Shown: positions 40,287 to 49,573 of the stretch, piece after piece
Layout: each line of letters opens with the position of its first letter
How positions within the stretch are numbered: the stretch's first letter is position 1
Origin: Nocardioides sp. B-3
GTDB taxonomy: Bacteria; Actinomycetota; Actinomycetes; Propionibacteriales; Nocardioidaceae
Direction of reading: 5' to 3'
Assembly: GCF_024703895.1 (NCBI RefSeq)
Contig: NZ_CP087968.1
Coordinates: 1,426,001 to 1,490,000, forward strand
DNA length: 64,000 nt
The notes under the pieces: model-generated
Database searches by the model: none
Told to the model about the DNA's origin: nothing
Seen by the model: the letters and a program-made list of their open reading frames with translations, nothing else
Position numbers and translations under genes: made by a program

Positions 40287-40998
40287 GCCGGTCCCTGCGT
40301 CTTGACCAGCTTCTCCGCCTCGATCGGGTCCGTCGGGCCCTCGCCGAAGGAGGGGCAGAGCTTGGCGAGGGGGCAGGCGCCGCACGCGGGCTTCTTCGCG
40401 TGGCAGCGACGGCGCCCGTGCCAGATGACGTGGTGGGACAGCATCGTCCAGTCTCGCTTGGGGAAGAGCGCGCCGATCGCGTGCTCGACCTTGACCGGGT
40501 CGGTCTCCTCGGTCCAGCCGAAGCGACGCACGAGCCGCCCGAAGTGGGTGTCGACGGTGATGCCGGGAACGTCGAAGGCGTTGCCGAGCACGACGTTGGC
40601 GGTCTTGCGGCCGACGCCGGGCAGCGTCACCCGGGTCGTCGAGGCGACCGGGCACTGGCCGTCGTAGCGCTCGACGAGCGCCCGGCTGAGCTTGAGCAGC
40701 GCGTCGGTCTTCGCCCGGAAGAAGCCGAGCGGCCCGATGATCTGCTCGAGCACCTCGCGGGGGGCGCCGGCCATCGCGACCGGGTCGGGATAGGCCGCGA
40801 AGAGCGTCGGCCGCACCGCGTTGACCCGGCGGTCGGTGGTCTGGGCGCTGAGCACCGTGACCACGAGCAGCTGGAAGGGATCATCGAAGTCGAGCTCGCA
40901 GCGGGCGTCGGGATAGGTCTCCGCGAGGACGCGGTTGACCTTGCGCGCGCGACGCACCAGCGACGTGTCGGGGGCAGGAGGGCAGGGCGGACGGGCAC
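40283..40998 (-). CDS. nth: Endonuclease III (one frameshift near the start)
   Basis: Base-excision-repair glycosylase/AP lyase. The catalytic Lys is in the hairpin [17 protein letters not shown], the Asp in [11 protein letters not shown], and the [4Fe-4S] cluster ligands in [17 protein letters not shown] (C-X6-C-X2-C-X5-C). From the GTG at 40957 the protein lacks the first family residues; joining a frame from 40998 gives [10 protein letters not shown] then [15 protein letters not shown], as in homologues. TAGGCT lies six bases before that GTG, so the mRNA may be leaderless. It begins the nth-tlpA-nudix-marP operon. Confidence 0.93.
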
Positions 40999-41047
40999 AT
41001 CGGCAGCCTACGACCCGGCGCCGACAGCCCCCGGAGAGGTCGTTCCT

Positions 41048-41098
41048 GTGGTCTGATGGGCCCCGACTGGCTGATGTGACTCAGACCACGGCTAGGAT
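41048..41098 (+). promoter_or_regulatory. crp promoter region with inverted repeat and Crp-like half-site
   Basis: GTGGTCTGA at 41048-41056 is repeated inverted as TCAGACCAC at 41081-41089, centres about 33 bp apart. Within it TGTGACTCAGACCACG (41075-41090) has one perfect TGTGA half-site and a weak second half. A -10-like TAGGAT lies at 41093-41098. The layout suggests autoregulation. Confidence 0.5.
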
Positions 41099-41138
41099 TC
41101 CCACGTTCAGGCAGGCCCGAAGCTCTTGGAGGACACCG

Positions 41139-41816
41139 GTGGACAACGACGTGTTGCGTCAGGCTCCTCTGTTCAGCGCGCTCGACGACGAGGCAGCCAC
41201 CGCGCTGCGCAACTCGATGTCGGAGACCGGGCTGCGCCGCGGCGACGTCCTGTTCCACGAGGGCGACTCGGGCGACAAGCTCTACATCGTGGCCGAGGGC
41301 AAGGTGAAGCTCGGCCGCTCCGCCGCCGACGGCCGCGAAAACCTGCTCGCCATCATGGGCCCCGGGCAGATGTTCGGTGAGCTGTCGCTCTTCGACCCGG
41401 GCCCGCGCTCGGCGACGGTCACCGCGGTCACCGACGCGACCTTCGCCTCGCTGTCCCACGAAGACCTGTTGCGATGGCTCGACGGTCGTCCGATCGTCGC
41501 CCGTGGTCTGCTCACCCAGCTCGCGAGCCGCCTGCGCAAGTCCAACGACGTCGTGGCCGACCTCGTCTTCTCCGACGTTCCCGGCCGTGTCGCCAAGGCG
41601 CTGCTCGACCTCGCCGACCGCTTCGGCCGCACCGCAGACGACGGCGTGCACGTGCACCACGACCTCACGCAGGAGGAGCTCGCCCAGCTGGTCGGCGCCT
41701 CCCGCGAGACGGTCAACAAGGCGCTCGCCGACTTCGCGTCGCGCGGCTGGCTGCGGCTCGAGCCGCGCTCCGTCGTGATCATGGACGTCGAGCGGTTGTC
41801 TCGCCGAGCCCGGTGA
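41139..41816 (+). CDS. crp: Crp/GlxR-type cAMP-dependent regulator
   Basis: A 225-residue global regulator. The cNMP pocket reads FGELSLFDPGPRSATV, and the helix-turn-helix is QEELAQLVGASRETVNKAL, with the Arg and Glu that read TGTGA in this family. Length and position equal those of M. tuberculosis Crp (Rv3676). The GTG at 41139-41141 follows GGAGGA. The frame is unbroken. The stop overlaps the next gene as GTGA. Candidate targets in this window are its own promoter and the DUF485-actP leader. Confidence 0.95.
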   Translation: MDNDVLRQAPLFSALDDEAATALRNSMSETGLRRGDVLFHEGDSGDKLYIVAEGKVKLGRSAADGRENLLAIMGPGQMFGELSLFDPGPRSATVTAVTDATFASLSHEDLLRWLDGRPIVARGLLTQLASRLRKSNDVVADLVFSDVPGRVAKALLDLADRFGRTADDGVHVHHDLTQEELAQLVGASRETVNKALADFASRGWLRLEPRSVVIMDVERLSRRAR

Positions 41817-42832
41817 GCCTCGCCCCAGAGGAGTTCGCTCCCACCGGGGTCTTCCTCAACTCCGCCACGCTCGGCCTCGCGCCGCTGCGCAGCGTCACCG
41901 CGATGCGCCACTACGAGGACTCGCGGTTCGCGGGCACCGTCGACGCCGTCGCGGTCGATGCGTACGTCGAAAGCGGCCGTGCGTCCTTCGCGACCCTCCT
42001 CGGTCGCGAGCCGCGAGACGTGGCCATCGGCTCGCAGGCCAGCCAGTTCGTGGGACTCGTGGCAGCGTCGCTGCCGCCGCGCAGCGTCGTGCTCGCCGCC
42101 GAGGAGGACTTCACCTCGGTCCTCTTCCCGTTCCTGCGCGCCGACCTCGACGTCCGCCTCGTGCCGCTCGACCGGCTGCTCGACTCGATCTCCGCTGAGG
42201 TCGACCTCGTCGCCGTGTCCGCAGTGCAGTCGGCGGACGGTCGGTTGCTCGATCTCGAGGCCCCGGCGTCGCTGGCTGGGGAAGCCGGCGCCCTCACGCT
42301 CGTCGACGTCACCCGGGCAGCAGGTTGGCTGCCGCTGACCGAGCTGAGGGCCGACTACGTCGTGGGGGGCGGCTACAAGTGGCTGCTGGGCCCGCGCGGC
42401 ACCTGCTTCTTCGCGGTCAGCCCGAGCGCTCCGGCGCTGCCCGAGCTGGCTGCGGGGTGGTATGCCGGCGAGTCCCGCTGGGACTCCATCTACGGCCCGC
42501 CGCTGCGCCTCGCCTCGGATGCCCGGCGCTACGATGTCTCGCCCGCGTGGGGCTGCTGGGTCGGACACGCCCCCGCTCTCGAGCTGCTCCTCGAGATCGG
42601 CGTCGACCGCATCCACGCGCACGACCTTGGCCTCGCCAACGCCTTCCGCGACGGCCTCGGCCTGCCCGCTGGCGACTCCGCGATCGTGTCCGTCAACGCT
42701 CCGTCTGACGTCGCGTCCCGACTGGCGGAGGCAGGCATCGCGGCCGCGACTCGCGCGGGACGGCTCCGCCTCTCCTTCCACCTCTACAACTCGGATGCCG
42801 ACGTCGAGGCCGCGCTCCGCGCTCTCAAATAG
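41813..42832 (+). CDS. Class V aminotransferase-like PLP enzyme
   Basis: A 339-residue fold-type I PLP protein. The cofactor Lys is in VVGGGYKWLLGPRGTCFF, the preceding Asp that holds the pyridine nitrogen in LTLVDVTRAAGWLP, and the N-terminal FLNSATLGLAPL is the substrate loop. It is closest in look to isopenicillin-epimerase or kynureninase-like enzymes of unknown substrate, somewhat shorter than SufS. The GTG at 41813 overlaps crp, so it is co-transcribed. The frame is intact. Confidence 0.85.
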   Translation: MSLAPEEFAPTGVFLNSATLGLAPLRSVTAMRHYEDSRFAGTVDAVAVDAYVESGRASFATLLGREPRDVAIGSQASQFVGLVAASLPPRSVVLAAEEDFTSVLFPFLRADLDVRLVPLDRLLDSISAEVDLVAVSAVQSADGRLLDLEAPASLAGEAGALTLVDVTRAAGWLPLTELRADYVVGGGYKWLLGPRGTCFFAVSPSAPALPELAAGWYAGESRWDSIYGPPLRLASDARRYDVSPAWGCWVGHAPALELLLEIGVDRIHAHDLGLANAFRDGLGLPAGDSAIVSVNAPSDVASRLAEAGIAAATRAGRLRLSFHLYNSDADVEAALRALK

Positions 42833-42895
42833 TCCTCGCCGACTGCCACCCGTGGCCGCGGTCGCCCGCGTCGTACAAGGTGTGAGGGGGTGTCC

Positions 42896-43379
42896 ATGAC
42901 CGACCGGTCTGCGTTCGACGAGTTCGTGCACGCACGCAGCGCCGCGCTGGCGCGCACGGCGTTCCTGCTCACCGGCAACCACCACACCGCCGAGGACCTC
43001 GTCCAGCACGCGCTGCTCCAGACCGCACGGCACTGGGAGCGCATCTCGACGTCGCCCGAGGCCTACGCCCGCCGCGTGATGTACCACCAGAACATCTCCC
43101 GGTGGCGCAAGCGCCGCCTCGCCGAGAGCCCGCTGGGAACGTATGACGCACCGCACGCGCCGCAGGACAGCGACCTGCGCCTCACGCTGGACGCGGCGCT
43201 CGCGCAGCTCACGCCCAAGCAGCGCACGATCCCGGTGCTGCGCTTCTTCGAGGACCTCACCGAGGTGCAGACCGCCGACGCCGTCGGCGTCTCCGTGAGC
43301 ACCGTGAAGTCCACGACCCGGCACGCCCCCGGCCCGACTGCGCGTCCTCGCGCCCGACCTCGTAGAGGCCGACTCATGA
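42896..43379 (+). CDS. SigE-family ECF sigma factor (one frameshift)
   Basis: About 161 residues, regions 2 and 4 only. Region 2 has FDEFVHARSAALARTAFLLTG and AEDLVQHALLQTARHW; region 4 has LAQLTPKQRTIPVLRFFEDL and VSVSTVKSTTRHAL. The frame breaks at 43327-43332 (CCCCGG for the CCTGG of HALARLRV). The ATG at 42896 follows GAGGGG; a GTG two codons upstream is possible. It overlaps the next gene as ATGA; that protein, with a cytoplasmic N-terminus, is the likely anti-sigma factor. Confidence 0.88.
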
Positions 43380-44675
43380 CCCTGCACGACAAGCTCGGCC
43401 TGCTGGCCGACACCGCGCCCCGGCCCACTCCCGATCCGTCGGTATGGGGCCGTGGCCGGGCTCTCCGACGCCGCGACCGGATCGTCACGTCGGCCCTCGT
43501 GCTGGCCCTCGTGGTGATCCCGGGCGGACTGACGTCGCTCGTCCTCGGCCCGCCGCGGGCCTTCTCGCCGGCGGACGAGACCGTGCCGGGGGTGCGATCC
43601 CGATGAACATCGTCGACCTGCCCGATCACGTCACGGGCCCACTGGAAGGTGATCTGGCCATCGGGCAGGCCTCCGTCGCCTTCGTCGCCGAGAACGGCTC
43701 GCCCGTCGTCATCGGCGCCACGGACGGGCGCTATCACCTGCCTGACCTGCCGGGCTGGACCAACATGAGCAACATGGCCCTCGCCCTTTCTCCGGACGGT
43801 GAGCACCTTGCGTGGCAGGTCCAGAGGGGCGTGGAGGACACACAATCCAAGGTCATCGCTCTGCTCACCCTGAAGTCCGGTGACCTGACGAGGGTCGAGG
43901 TTCCGGGCAGCTCCGCGTTCCACGTGAGCACCCTCGCCCGGTCTCCCAACTCACAGCGGTTGGGTTTCATCGCCGACGTCCCACTACCCGACGCTTCAAC
44001 GCTCGTCGGCCGGGTGAACCGCACCACCGGGGTCAGCTCACTGGTGCCCGGGTCCCTCGAAGAACCGGTCGGCTACAACCCGGCCATCGGCAATGACGGC
44101 CAGCTGGCCGTGGGGACGGAGGACGGTAGGGGCTTCACACTCCTGAAGCGCGGACGCTGGGAGCCCCACCTGTCGGCTGGAACGCTTTGGCCGGCCCAGT
44201 TCTCACCGTCGGGATCGTGGCTGGCCATGCTCTCGGGTCGAGGCGATTCGTCGGCAACGCTGGCTGTCGAGACCGGCAAGATGGCGGAGCACCCGTTCCC
44301 GGATGACACCTTCGACGATCGTGTGGTGCGACCCCTCGGCTGGCTGGATGACAGGTTGCAGCTGTTGGCCGTCTACGAGGTGGGTGGGCAGGACGCGGAG
44401 CTGGTGATCACGACTCCGAAGGTCGACGACACGAGCACTGGCGCCGTTCAGTCGGATCGCTGGACCCCGCGGTGGTGGCCTACGGCACGTTCGCGGTCGA
44501 CCTCATCCCCGACCTCGACGGCACGACCAACCAGCAGCTCACCCACGACTTCGGCGAGCCGGAGTGGCCCGGCCAGCGCGACATCTCCCGGCTCATCGGG
44601 CTCGGCGTCGCGACCGCCATCGCCGTACTCATGGCCCTGCGGTGGCTCTGGCGTCGCCGTACCCACCTGCTCTGA
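43376..44675 (+). CDS. Membrane protein with exported beta-propeller domain, likely anti-sigma factor (two frameshifts)
   Basis: About 433 residues. A short cytoplasmic part (MTLHDKLGLLADTAPRPTPD) leads to one membrane helix (IVTSALVLALVVIPGGLTSL). The exported domain has TolB/WD-like repeats (ALALSPDGEHLAWQV, RSPNSQRLGFIADV, QFSPSGSWLAML). A second helix (ISRLIGLGVATAIAVLMAL) and RWLWRRRTHLL end it. Frames break near 43590 and 44455. Gene order and coupling to the sigma gene support a signal-sensing anti-sigma role, but the N-terminus has no recognised zinc anti-sigma motif. Confidence 0.72.
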
Positions 44676-44680
44676 CGGGC

Positions 44681-44762
44681 GAACGGACCAAACGGACGCG
44701 CTGACCCCTCGCGCCCGCCTAACGGAGCGGGCGGTGAGCTCGTTCGGTCCGTTGGTCCGTTC
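44681..44762. terminator. Nested inverted repeat between convergent genes
   Basis: Outer arms 44681-44696 and 44748-44762 match except for one missing A; an inner 7-bp stem CGCCCGC/GCGGGCG sits at 44712-44718 and 44727-44733. It begins five bases past the stop of the membrane protein gene and ends two bases from the stop of the opposing gene. Confidence 0.7.
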
Positions 44763-44764
44763 AG

Positions 44765-45290
44765 TTAAGCCGGATCGCGACCGGCAAACGCCGCGAGCCG
44801 GTCGTACAGGCGCAGCGTCATCGGCCACGGGCACGGGCGGCGCAAAGACCGGGGCCCGGTTGGAGTCGGTCAGGGACGCCTGCAGGAAGGCAAGCCCGGC
44901 CTCGGCCACGTCGTCGTCGAGGGGCTCAGAGCGGCCCAGCGCACGTGAGAGGTCCCGGGTGTGCACCGCCATCTCCGCGGTCTGCCAGCCGGCACCGGCG
45001 GCCTCCCCGGGGGCAACGCCGTGCCAGTGGTGGATCAGGTCGTCGGCGCCGGCACGGAAGCTCGTCGCCCGGGTCCCGTCCGGGATCTGCGGGGCCGTCG
45101 ACCAGTCGACCTCCTCGCCCCGCGCCATCTGCAGGAACCGCGCGGGCCCGGAGGCCGGGTGACAAGCCGGGTCGCGGACCGACCAGTCGCCACACGGCGT
45201 GGGCTTGTCGAGGTCGTCGGCGTGCACGGCGGCGAGGACGTCGCCGGCCCGGTCGAGCGCGCGGGACAAGGTCACGATGGGCTCAGTCAT
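44765..45290 (-). CDS. Maleylpyruvate-isomerase-fold (DinB-like) protein
   Basis: About 175 residues of the TIGR03086-type actinobacterial DinB superfamily. The start MTEPIVTLSRALDRAGDVLA, then TPCGDWSVRD, HWHGVAPGEAAGAGWQTAEMAVHTRDLSRALG and FAGRDP are typical. The His residues could bind a metal or a thiol cofactor such as mycothiol. At 45154-45158 and 45167-45171 CCCGG (coding strand) turns expected Leu codons into Pro (DPACHPAS). The last 15 codons need one shift near 44805. The TAA is at 44765-44767. Substrate unknown. Confidence 0.75.
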
Positions 45291-45330
45291 GACTTCCACG
45301 CTAGGCCCGGTCCCGCCCGACCACAACGGG

Positions 45331-46109
45331 TCAGGACGAGGCGAGATAGGCCAGCTGCGCGCGTACGGAGAGCTCGGCCGCACCCCACAGGACCGGGTCG
45401 ACATCGGAGTAGACCATCTCCACGACGCGTCGCGGCAGGTCGTCACCGGGGGTCAGCGTCGCGACGGCGTCGCGCACCCGGTCGAGGCGGGTACGGCGAT
45501 GGGCGATGTAGTAGTCCAACGCGCCCAGCGCGTCGGAGATGACCGGTCCGTGGCCCGGCCAGATGGACGTGATGCCCCGGGTCGGCGCACAGGGCATGCA
45601 GCCGGTCCAGCGAGGAGAGATAGGCCCCCAGCGAGCCGTCGGGGTGCGCGACGACCGTCGTCCCGCGACCGAGCACGGTGTCGCCGGTGAGCACGGCGGA
45701 CTCGGACGGCACGACGAAGGACAGCGAGTCGGCGGTGTGGCCGGGGGTCGCCACCACGTGCACCTCCAACGAACCGACCGTGACGACGTCGCCGGCACCG
45801 AGGCCCTCAGAACCCAGTCTGTAGGCGGGATCCAGCGCTCGCACCCCGCAGCCGTGCGCGGAGGCGAACTCCCGCGCGGCCTCGGAATGGTCGAGGTGGT
45901 GGTGCGTCAGCAGCACCCCGACGACCTCCTGACCGACGGCAGAGACCGCGGCCGGGTGGGACTCGATCGAGGGACCGGGGTCGATGACGAGCGACTTCCG
46001 AACCGGACGTCAGCACCCGTGTGTTGGTGCCATCGAGCGTCATGATGTCCGGGTTGGGCGCGAGCACGCAGGTCGCGGAGGACCCGAAGGTGCCGCCGGT
46101 CCAGCTCAT
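45331..46109 (-). CDS. MBL-fold metallo-hydrolase (two frameshifts)
   Basis: About 260 residues. The metal site is [16 protein letters not shown], followed by [14 protein letters not shown] and [15 protein letters not shown]; the protein ends with [21 protein letters not shown] and a winged-helix-like tail, as in glyoxalase II/LACTB2-type hydrolases. Frames break near 45995 and near 45578. The ATG at 46107-46109 overlaps the nudix stop as ATGA. It corresponds to Rv3677c; LACTB2-type members can be RNases, but no evidence decides this here. Confidence 0.87.
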
Positions 46110-46955
46110 CTGGACTCCAGCAACGCCTCGTAGCCCGGCGGGGTGGAGAGGATGAAGTCCTCGCCGTCCGAGATCACCTCGGGCGTGAACATGTCGACGG
46201 TCCGGGTCGAGGCGGCAGCCAACGCGGCCGAGGCCGAGCCGAGCGTCCCGATCTCCGGGCACGTCAGGTAGGTCGGCGGCAGCATCAGCATCTCGCCCGA
46301 CTCCACCGCGGCGACGGCATCGAGCGCCGGCAGCCACGTCACCGAGGACGACTCGGACGACACGTCGCGCGTCACCCGGGCGCCGGGGAGGCGCGGCCAC
46401 GAAGAACCACGTGCGGTAGCGCTTGGGCTCGAAGACCGGCGTCAGCCAGCCCGACCGGGCGCCGAGCAGGTCGGTGCGCAGGACCAGCCCGCGGCGTACG
46501 AGGAAATCGGTCATCGACAGCTCGCGCGACTCGAGGGCGACCCGGTCGGCCTCCCAGTCGTCGCCGGTCGTGTCCTCGACCACCGTGTCGGCCGAGGGAC
46601 CGGCCAGCAGCACGCCCGACTCCTCGAAGGTCTCGCGGACCGCCGCGCACACGAGCGCCCGTGCGAGCTCCGGGGTGCACCCCAGCGTCGTCGCCCATGA
46701 AGACACCGATGGCCCGGCCCAGGCGACATCCTCGGAGAAGTCGCGCGGGTCGACACCGCCGCCGGGGAAGACGCACATCCCACCGGCGAAGGCCATCGAG
46801 GTCTGCCGGCGCATGAGGTAGACCTCCGGACCCGACGCGCCGTCGCGCAGGATCACCACGGTCGCGGCGTTGCGCGGTTCGGCGGGCGTCGCCTCACCGG
46901 TGGCGTAGGCGCGCCCCCGGTCGACGAAGGCCTGCGGCAGCGGCGGGCGCTTCAA
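46106..46955 (-). CDS. NUDIX hydrolase (one frameshift)
   Basis: About 283 residues. [23 protein letters not shown] and [18 protein letters not shown] lead to a Nudix box with an insert, ending [14 protein letters not shown]. The rest covers [18 protein letters not shown] and [12 protein letters not shown]. The frame breaks near 46385. The likely start is the TTG at 46953-46955, seven bases... just after the ridA stop; no better start is available. Coupled by overlap to the MBL gene. It resembles NUDT19-like acyl-CoA pyrophosphatases, a weak inference. Confidence 0.8.
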
Positions 46956-46959
46956 GGCG

Positions 46960-47421
46960 TCAGCCCGCGACTTCGACGATGAGCTCGACCTCGACGGGTA
47001 CGTCGAGGGGCAGCACGGACACGCCGACGGCCGAGCGCGCGTGCCGGCCGAGATCGCCGAACACCTCGGCCGGGAACTCCGAGGCACCGTTGGCGACCTT
47101 CGGCTGGCCGGTGAAGTCGGGCGTCGAGGCGACGAACACGACGGCCTTCACGACGCGGGTGATGTTGTCGAGCGAGCCGATCTCGGCCCGGATCGCGGCG
47201 AGCGCGTTGAGCGCACACTGCCGCGCGCACTCGTAGCCCTCCTCCTCGGTGACCGCGCCGCCGACCTTGCCGACGGCGATCATCTCGCCGTCACGCGCGG
47301 GCAGCTGGCCGGCGGTGTAGACGAGGTTGCCGGTCCGCAGTGCGGGGACATAGGCCGCCAGCGGAGGCACGACCTCGGGAACCGCGATCCCCATCGACTC
47401 GAGCTTCGCCTCGGCACCCAT
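46960..47421 (-). CDS. RidA-family protein
   Basis: A 153-residue YjgF/YER057c/UK114 member, longer than canonical Rid[22 protein letters not shown] and [19 protein letters not shown] are family features; the end [21 protein letters not shown] is preceded by an Arg (HARSAVG) where canonical RidA has its catalytic Arg, so deaminase activity on enamines or imines is possible. The ATG at 47419-47421 lies one base beyond the DUF4177 stop. It corresponds to Rv3678c. Confidence 0.9.
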   Translation of the reverse strand: MGAEAKLESMGIAVPEVVPPLAAYVPALRTGNLVYTAGQLPARDGEMIAVGKVGGAVTEEEGYECARQCALNALAAIRAEIGSLDNITRVVKAVVFVASTPDFTGQPKVANGASEFPAEVFGDLGRHARSAVGVSVLPLDVPVEVELIVEVAG

Positions 47422-47422
47422 G

Positions 47423-47578
47423 TCAGGAGGCCTTCGGGCGCTTGAGGAAGGCGACCAGCCCACCCTGCGCGTTGGTGTGGATGGCCACCAGCTCCCAGCC
47501 GTCCCGGCCGAAGTTGTTGAGCATCAGTGCTTCGTTGTGGAGCGGGATCGGCGCCACTTGGTATTCCCAGACAGTCAT
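47423..47578 (-). CDS. DUF4177-type small protein
   Basis: A 51-residue protein beginning MTVWEYQVAPIPLHNEAL and continuing NNFGRDGWELVAIHTNAQGG to LVAFLKRPKAS. The pattern W-E-Y ... G-W-E-L-V ... FLKRP is that of DUF4177 proteins. The ATG is at 47576-47578 and the TGA at 47423-47425, directly before ridA. It heads the operon with ridA, nudix and MBL. Function unknown. Confidence 0.82.
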   Translation of the reverse strand: MTVWEYQVAPIPLHNEALMLNNFGRDGWELVAIHTNAQGGLVAFLKRPKAS

Positions 47579-47668
47579 GCGCCGACCCTACTCAGGCACG
47601 ACCCGGAGTCCACCTCAGGTCGGACGATCACGCCCGCGGCGGGGCTGGCGCTGGACTAGCCTCCGTCC

Positions 47669-48064
47669 ATGGAGCGCAACGACGCCGCCAAGGACCGCGG
47701 CCGGGACAACGGTCCCAACCCCTTCGAGCGGTTCGTCGACGCGGCCAACCAGCGCGTCAGCCGGGCACCCTTCTTCGGCGTCATCCTCGTGGCGCTGGCC
47801 CTGTGGGCGGTGAGCAAACCGCTCTGGGCCAGCACCACGAAGTGGGAGCTGGCGCTTCACACCGGCTCGGCGATCCTGTCGCTGCTGCTGCTCGTGCTGC
47901 TCGAGAACGCCGGTCGTCGTGCCGAGGAGGCGTCACAGGAGAAGCTCAACGTCCTCGCCGAGGCGCTGGCCGACCTGATGGACCACCACGCCCGCGACTC
48001 CGAGGAGCTGCGGGAGTCCGTCACGAAGCTCCGAGACGCGGTTGGTCTCGAGGAACGTCACTGA
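47669..48064 (+). CDS. Low-affinity iron permease family protein
   Basis: A 131-residue membrane protein of PF04120. FERFVDAANQRVSRAPFFGV leads to two helices (ILVALALWAVSKPLW and HTGSAILSLLLLVLLENAG), then the diagnostic AEEASQEKLNVLAEALADLM coiled segment. Iron transport by the family is by annotation only; most bacterial members are untested. The ATG lies six bases after TAGCCT, so the mRNA is probably leaderless. Its 3' end overlaps the convergent NCS1 gene by 44 bases. Confidence 0.85.
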   Translation: MERNDAAKDRGRDNGPNPFERFVDAANQRVSRAPFFGVILVALALWAVSKPLWASTTKWELALHTGSAILSLLLLVLLENAGRRAEEASQEKLNVLAEALADLMDHHARDSEELRESVTKLRDAVGLEERH

Positions 48065-49472
48065 AGGGGACCTCGACCTCCGCCGCGGGCGCGAGCGGGT
48101 TGCGGCTGGCCCAGACGTAGTACATGACGGCGGGCACGACGAGGCCGACGATCCGGGAGATGTCGGCGCCGCCCAACGCCTTGGTGACGGGCCCCGTGTA
48201 CAGCTTCTGAGCCGGGAACGGCACTGGATCAGCACGCCGACGAAGTACGTCGTCAGCGCCACGACGTTCCACCGGCCGTAGCGGCCGTTGGGGTCGTAGA
48301 GCGCCGGCAGGTCGACCCGCTCCTTGGACACCGGGTAGTAGTCGGTGAGGTTGATCGCCGACCGGGGAGTGAAGACCATCAGCAGCAGGAGCACGAAGTT
48401 CTTGAAGTTGCTCAGGAAGTCGGCGCTGGCCCACAGGGCGATGCCCATCGAGGCCGCGAGCATGAGCAGCACGAAGGCGGCGCGCGTTGCTGCCCATGGT
48501 CCGGCGGCCGGTCAGCGCGGTGGTGATGGTGGCCGCGCACATGAAGCTGCCGTAGGCGTTGAGGCAGGTGACGGTGAGCTTGCCGATGACGATCAGTGCG
48601 TAGATCAGGCCGGCCACGATCGCACCGGAGGCGAGGCCGCCGAGCCAGCCGACCCGGTTGGTCAGGAACGCGTCGCCGGCCACGGCCGCGACGATCGCAC
48701 CGAAGGTCATCGACAGCTGCGAGCCGAGCACGCTACCGCCGTACGTCCACCAGAAGACCGAGCGCTGTGAGGTCTCCGCGGGCAGGTAGCGCGAGTAGTC
48801 GGCGACGTACGGGCCGTAGGTCAGCTGCCAGCCGGCGGCCAGCGAGACGGCGAGCAGGAAGGTGACGACGTCGAACTGGTTGCCGGCGAAGGCCGCACTC
48901 ACGTCGTGCTGGCGGACCAGCTGGACCGCGAGGTAGGCCAGCCCGAGCACGCCGAGGACGCTCGCGAAGCGACCGACCGCGTGGATCCAGCGGTAGCCGA
49001 CGATGGCGATCACGGCGACGATCGCCACGAAGAGCACGATCCCGATGGTGGCGTTGTCGACGCGCAGCAGCTCGTTGATCGCCCGGCCGGCGAGGACGGT
49101 GCCGGTCGCGGTGAAGCCGAGGTACATCACGATGACCAGCACCAGCGGGACGATCGCGCCGAAGATGCCGAACTGTGCGCGGCTCGAGATCATCTGCGGC
49201 AGGCCGAGGCGCGGGCCCTGCGCCGAGTGCAGCGCCATCACGATGCCGCCGAGCAGGTTGCCGAGGAAGAGGCCGATGATCGCCCAGAGGGCGTCGGCGC
49301 CGAAGACCACCGCCAGCGCGCCGTCGACGATCGCGGTGATCTGGAGGTTGGCGCCCATCCACAGCGTGAACTGGCTGAACGGCGTGCCGTGCCGCTCCTC
49401 AGGCGGGATGACGTCGATCGTACGGCGCTCGACACCGCGGACAGCCACGGTGCTCTCGGAGGTCGTGGTCAT
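48021..49472 (-). CDS. NCS1 purine/cytosine/allantoin-type permease (two frameshifts)
   Basis: Nucleobase:cation symporter-1 carrier of about 483 residues with 12 predicted helices. FSQFTLWMGANLQITAIVDGA, MISSRAQFGIFGAIVPLVLV, AAGWQLTYGPYVADYSRYLP and INLTDYYPVSKERVD are typical of the PurC/CodB-like group. Frames break near 48487 and 48224-48227 (CCAG for CCAGG on the coding strand), and at 48212-48216 CCCGG gives PFPAQKL where FLAQKL is expected. The ATG follows AAGGAG. Purine or cytosine transport is inference from the family. Confidence 0.88.
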   Translation of the reverse strand: MTTTSESTVAVRGVERRTIDVIPPEERHGTPFSQFTLWMGANLQITAIVDGALAVVFGADALWAIIGLFLGNLLGGIVMALHSAQGPRLGLPQMISSRAQFGIFGAIVPLVLVIVMYLGFTATGTVLAGRAINELLRVDNATIGIVLFVAIVAVIAIVGYRWIHAVGRFASVLGVLGLAYLAVQLVRQHDVSAAFAGNQFDVVTFLLAVSLAAGWQLTYGPYVADYSRYLPAETSQRSVFWWTYGGSVLGSQLSMTFGAIVAAVAGDAFLTNRVGWLGGLASGAIVAGLIYALIVIGKLTVTCLNAYGSFMCAATITTALTGRRTMGSNARRLRAAHARGLDGHRPVGQRRLPEQLQELRAPAADGLHSPVGDQPHRLLPGVQGAGRPAGALRPQRPLRPVERRGADDVLRRRADPVPFPAQKLYTGPVTKALGGADISRIVGLVVPAVMYYVWASRNPLAPAAEVEVPFSDVPRDQPRLGAS

Positions 49473-49573
49473 AGGAGTGCTCCTTCGGGGGGGTGTGCCC
49501 CCATCACACTCCCGACGCCCCGGTCAGCGACACCCCCGGTCGCCGGGCTTTGTCTCAGATCCGAGATGCGAGG

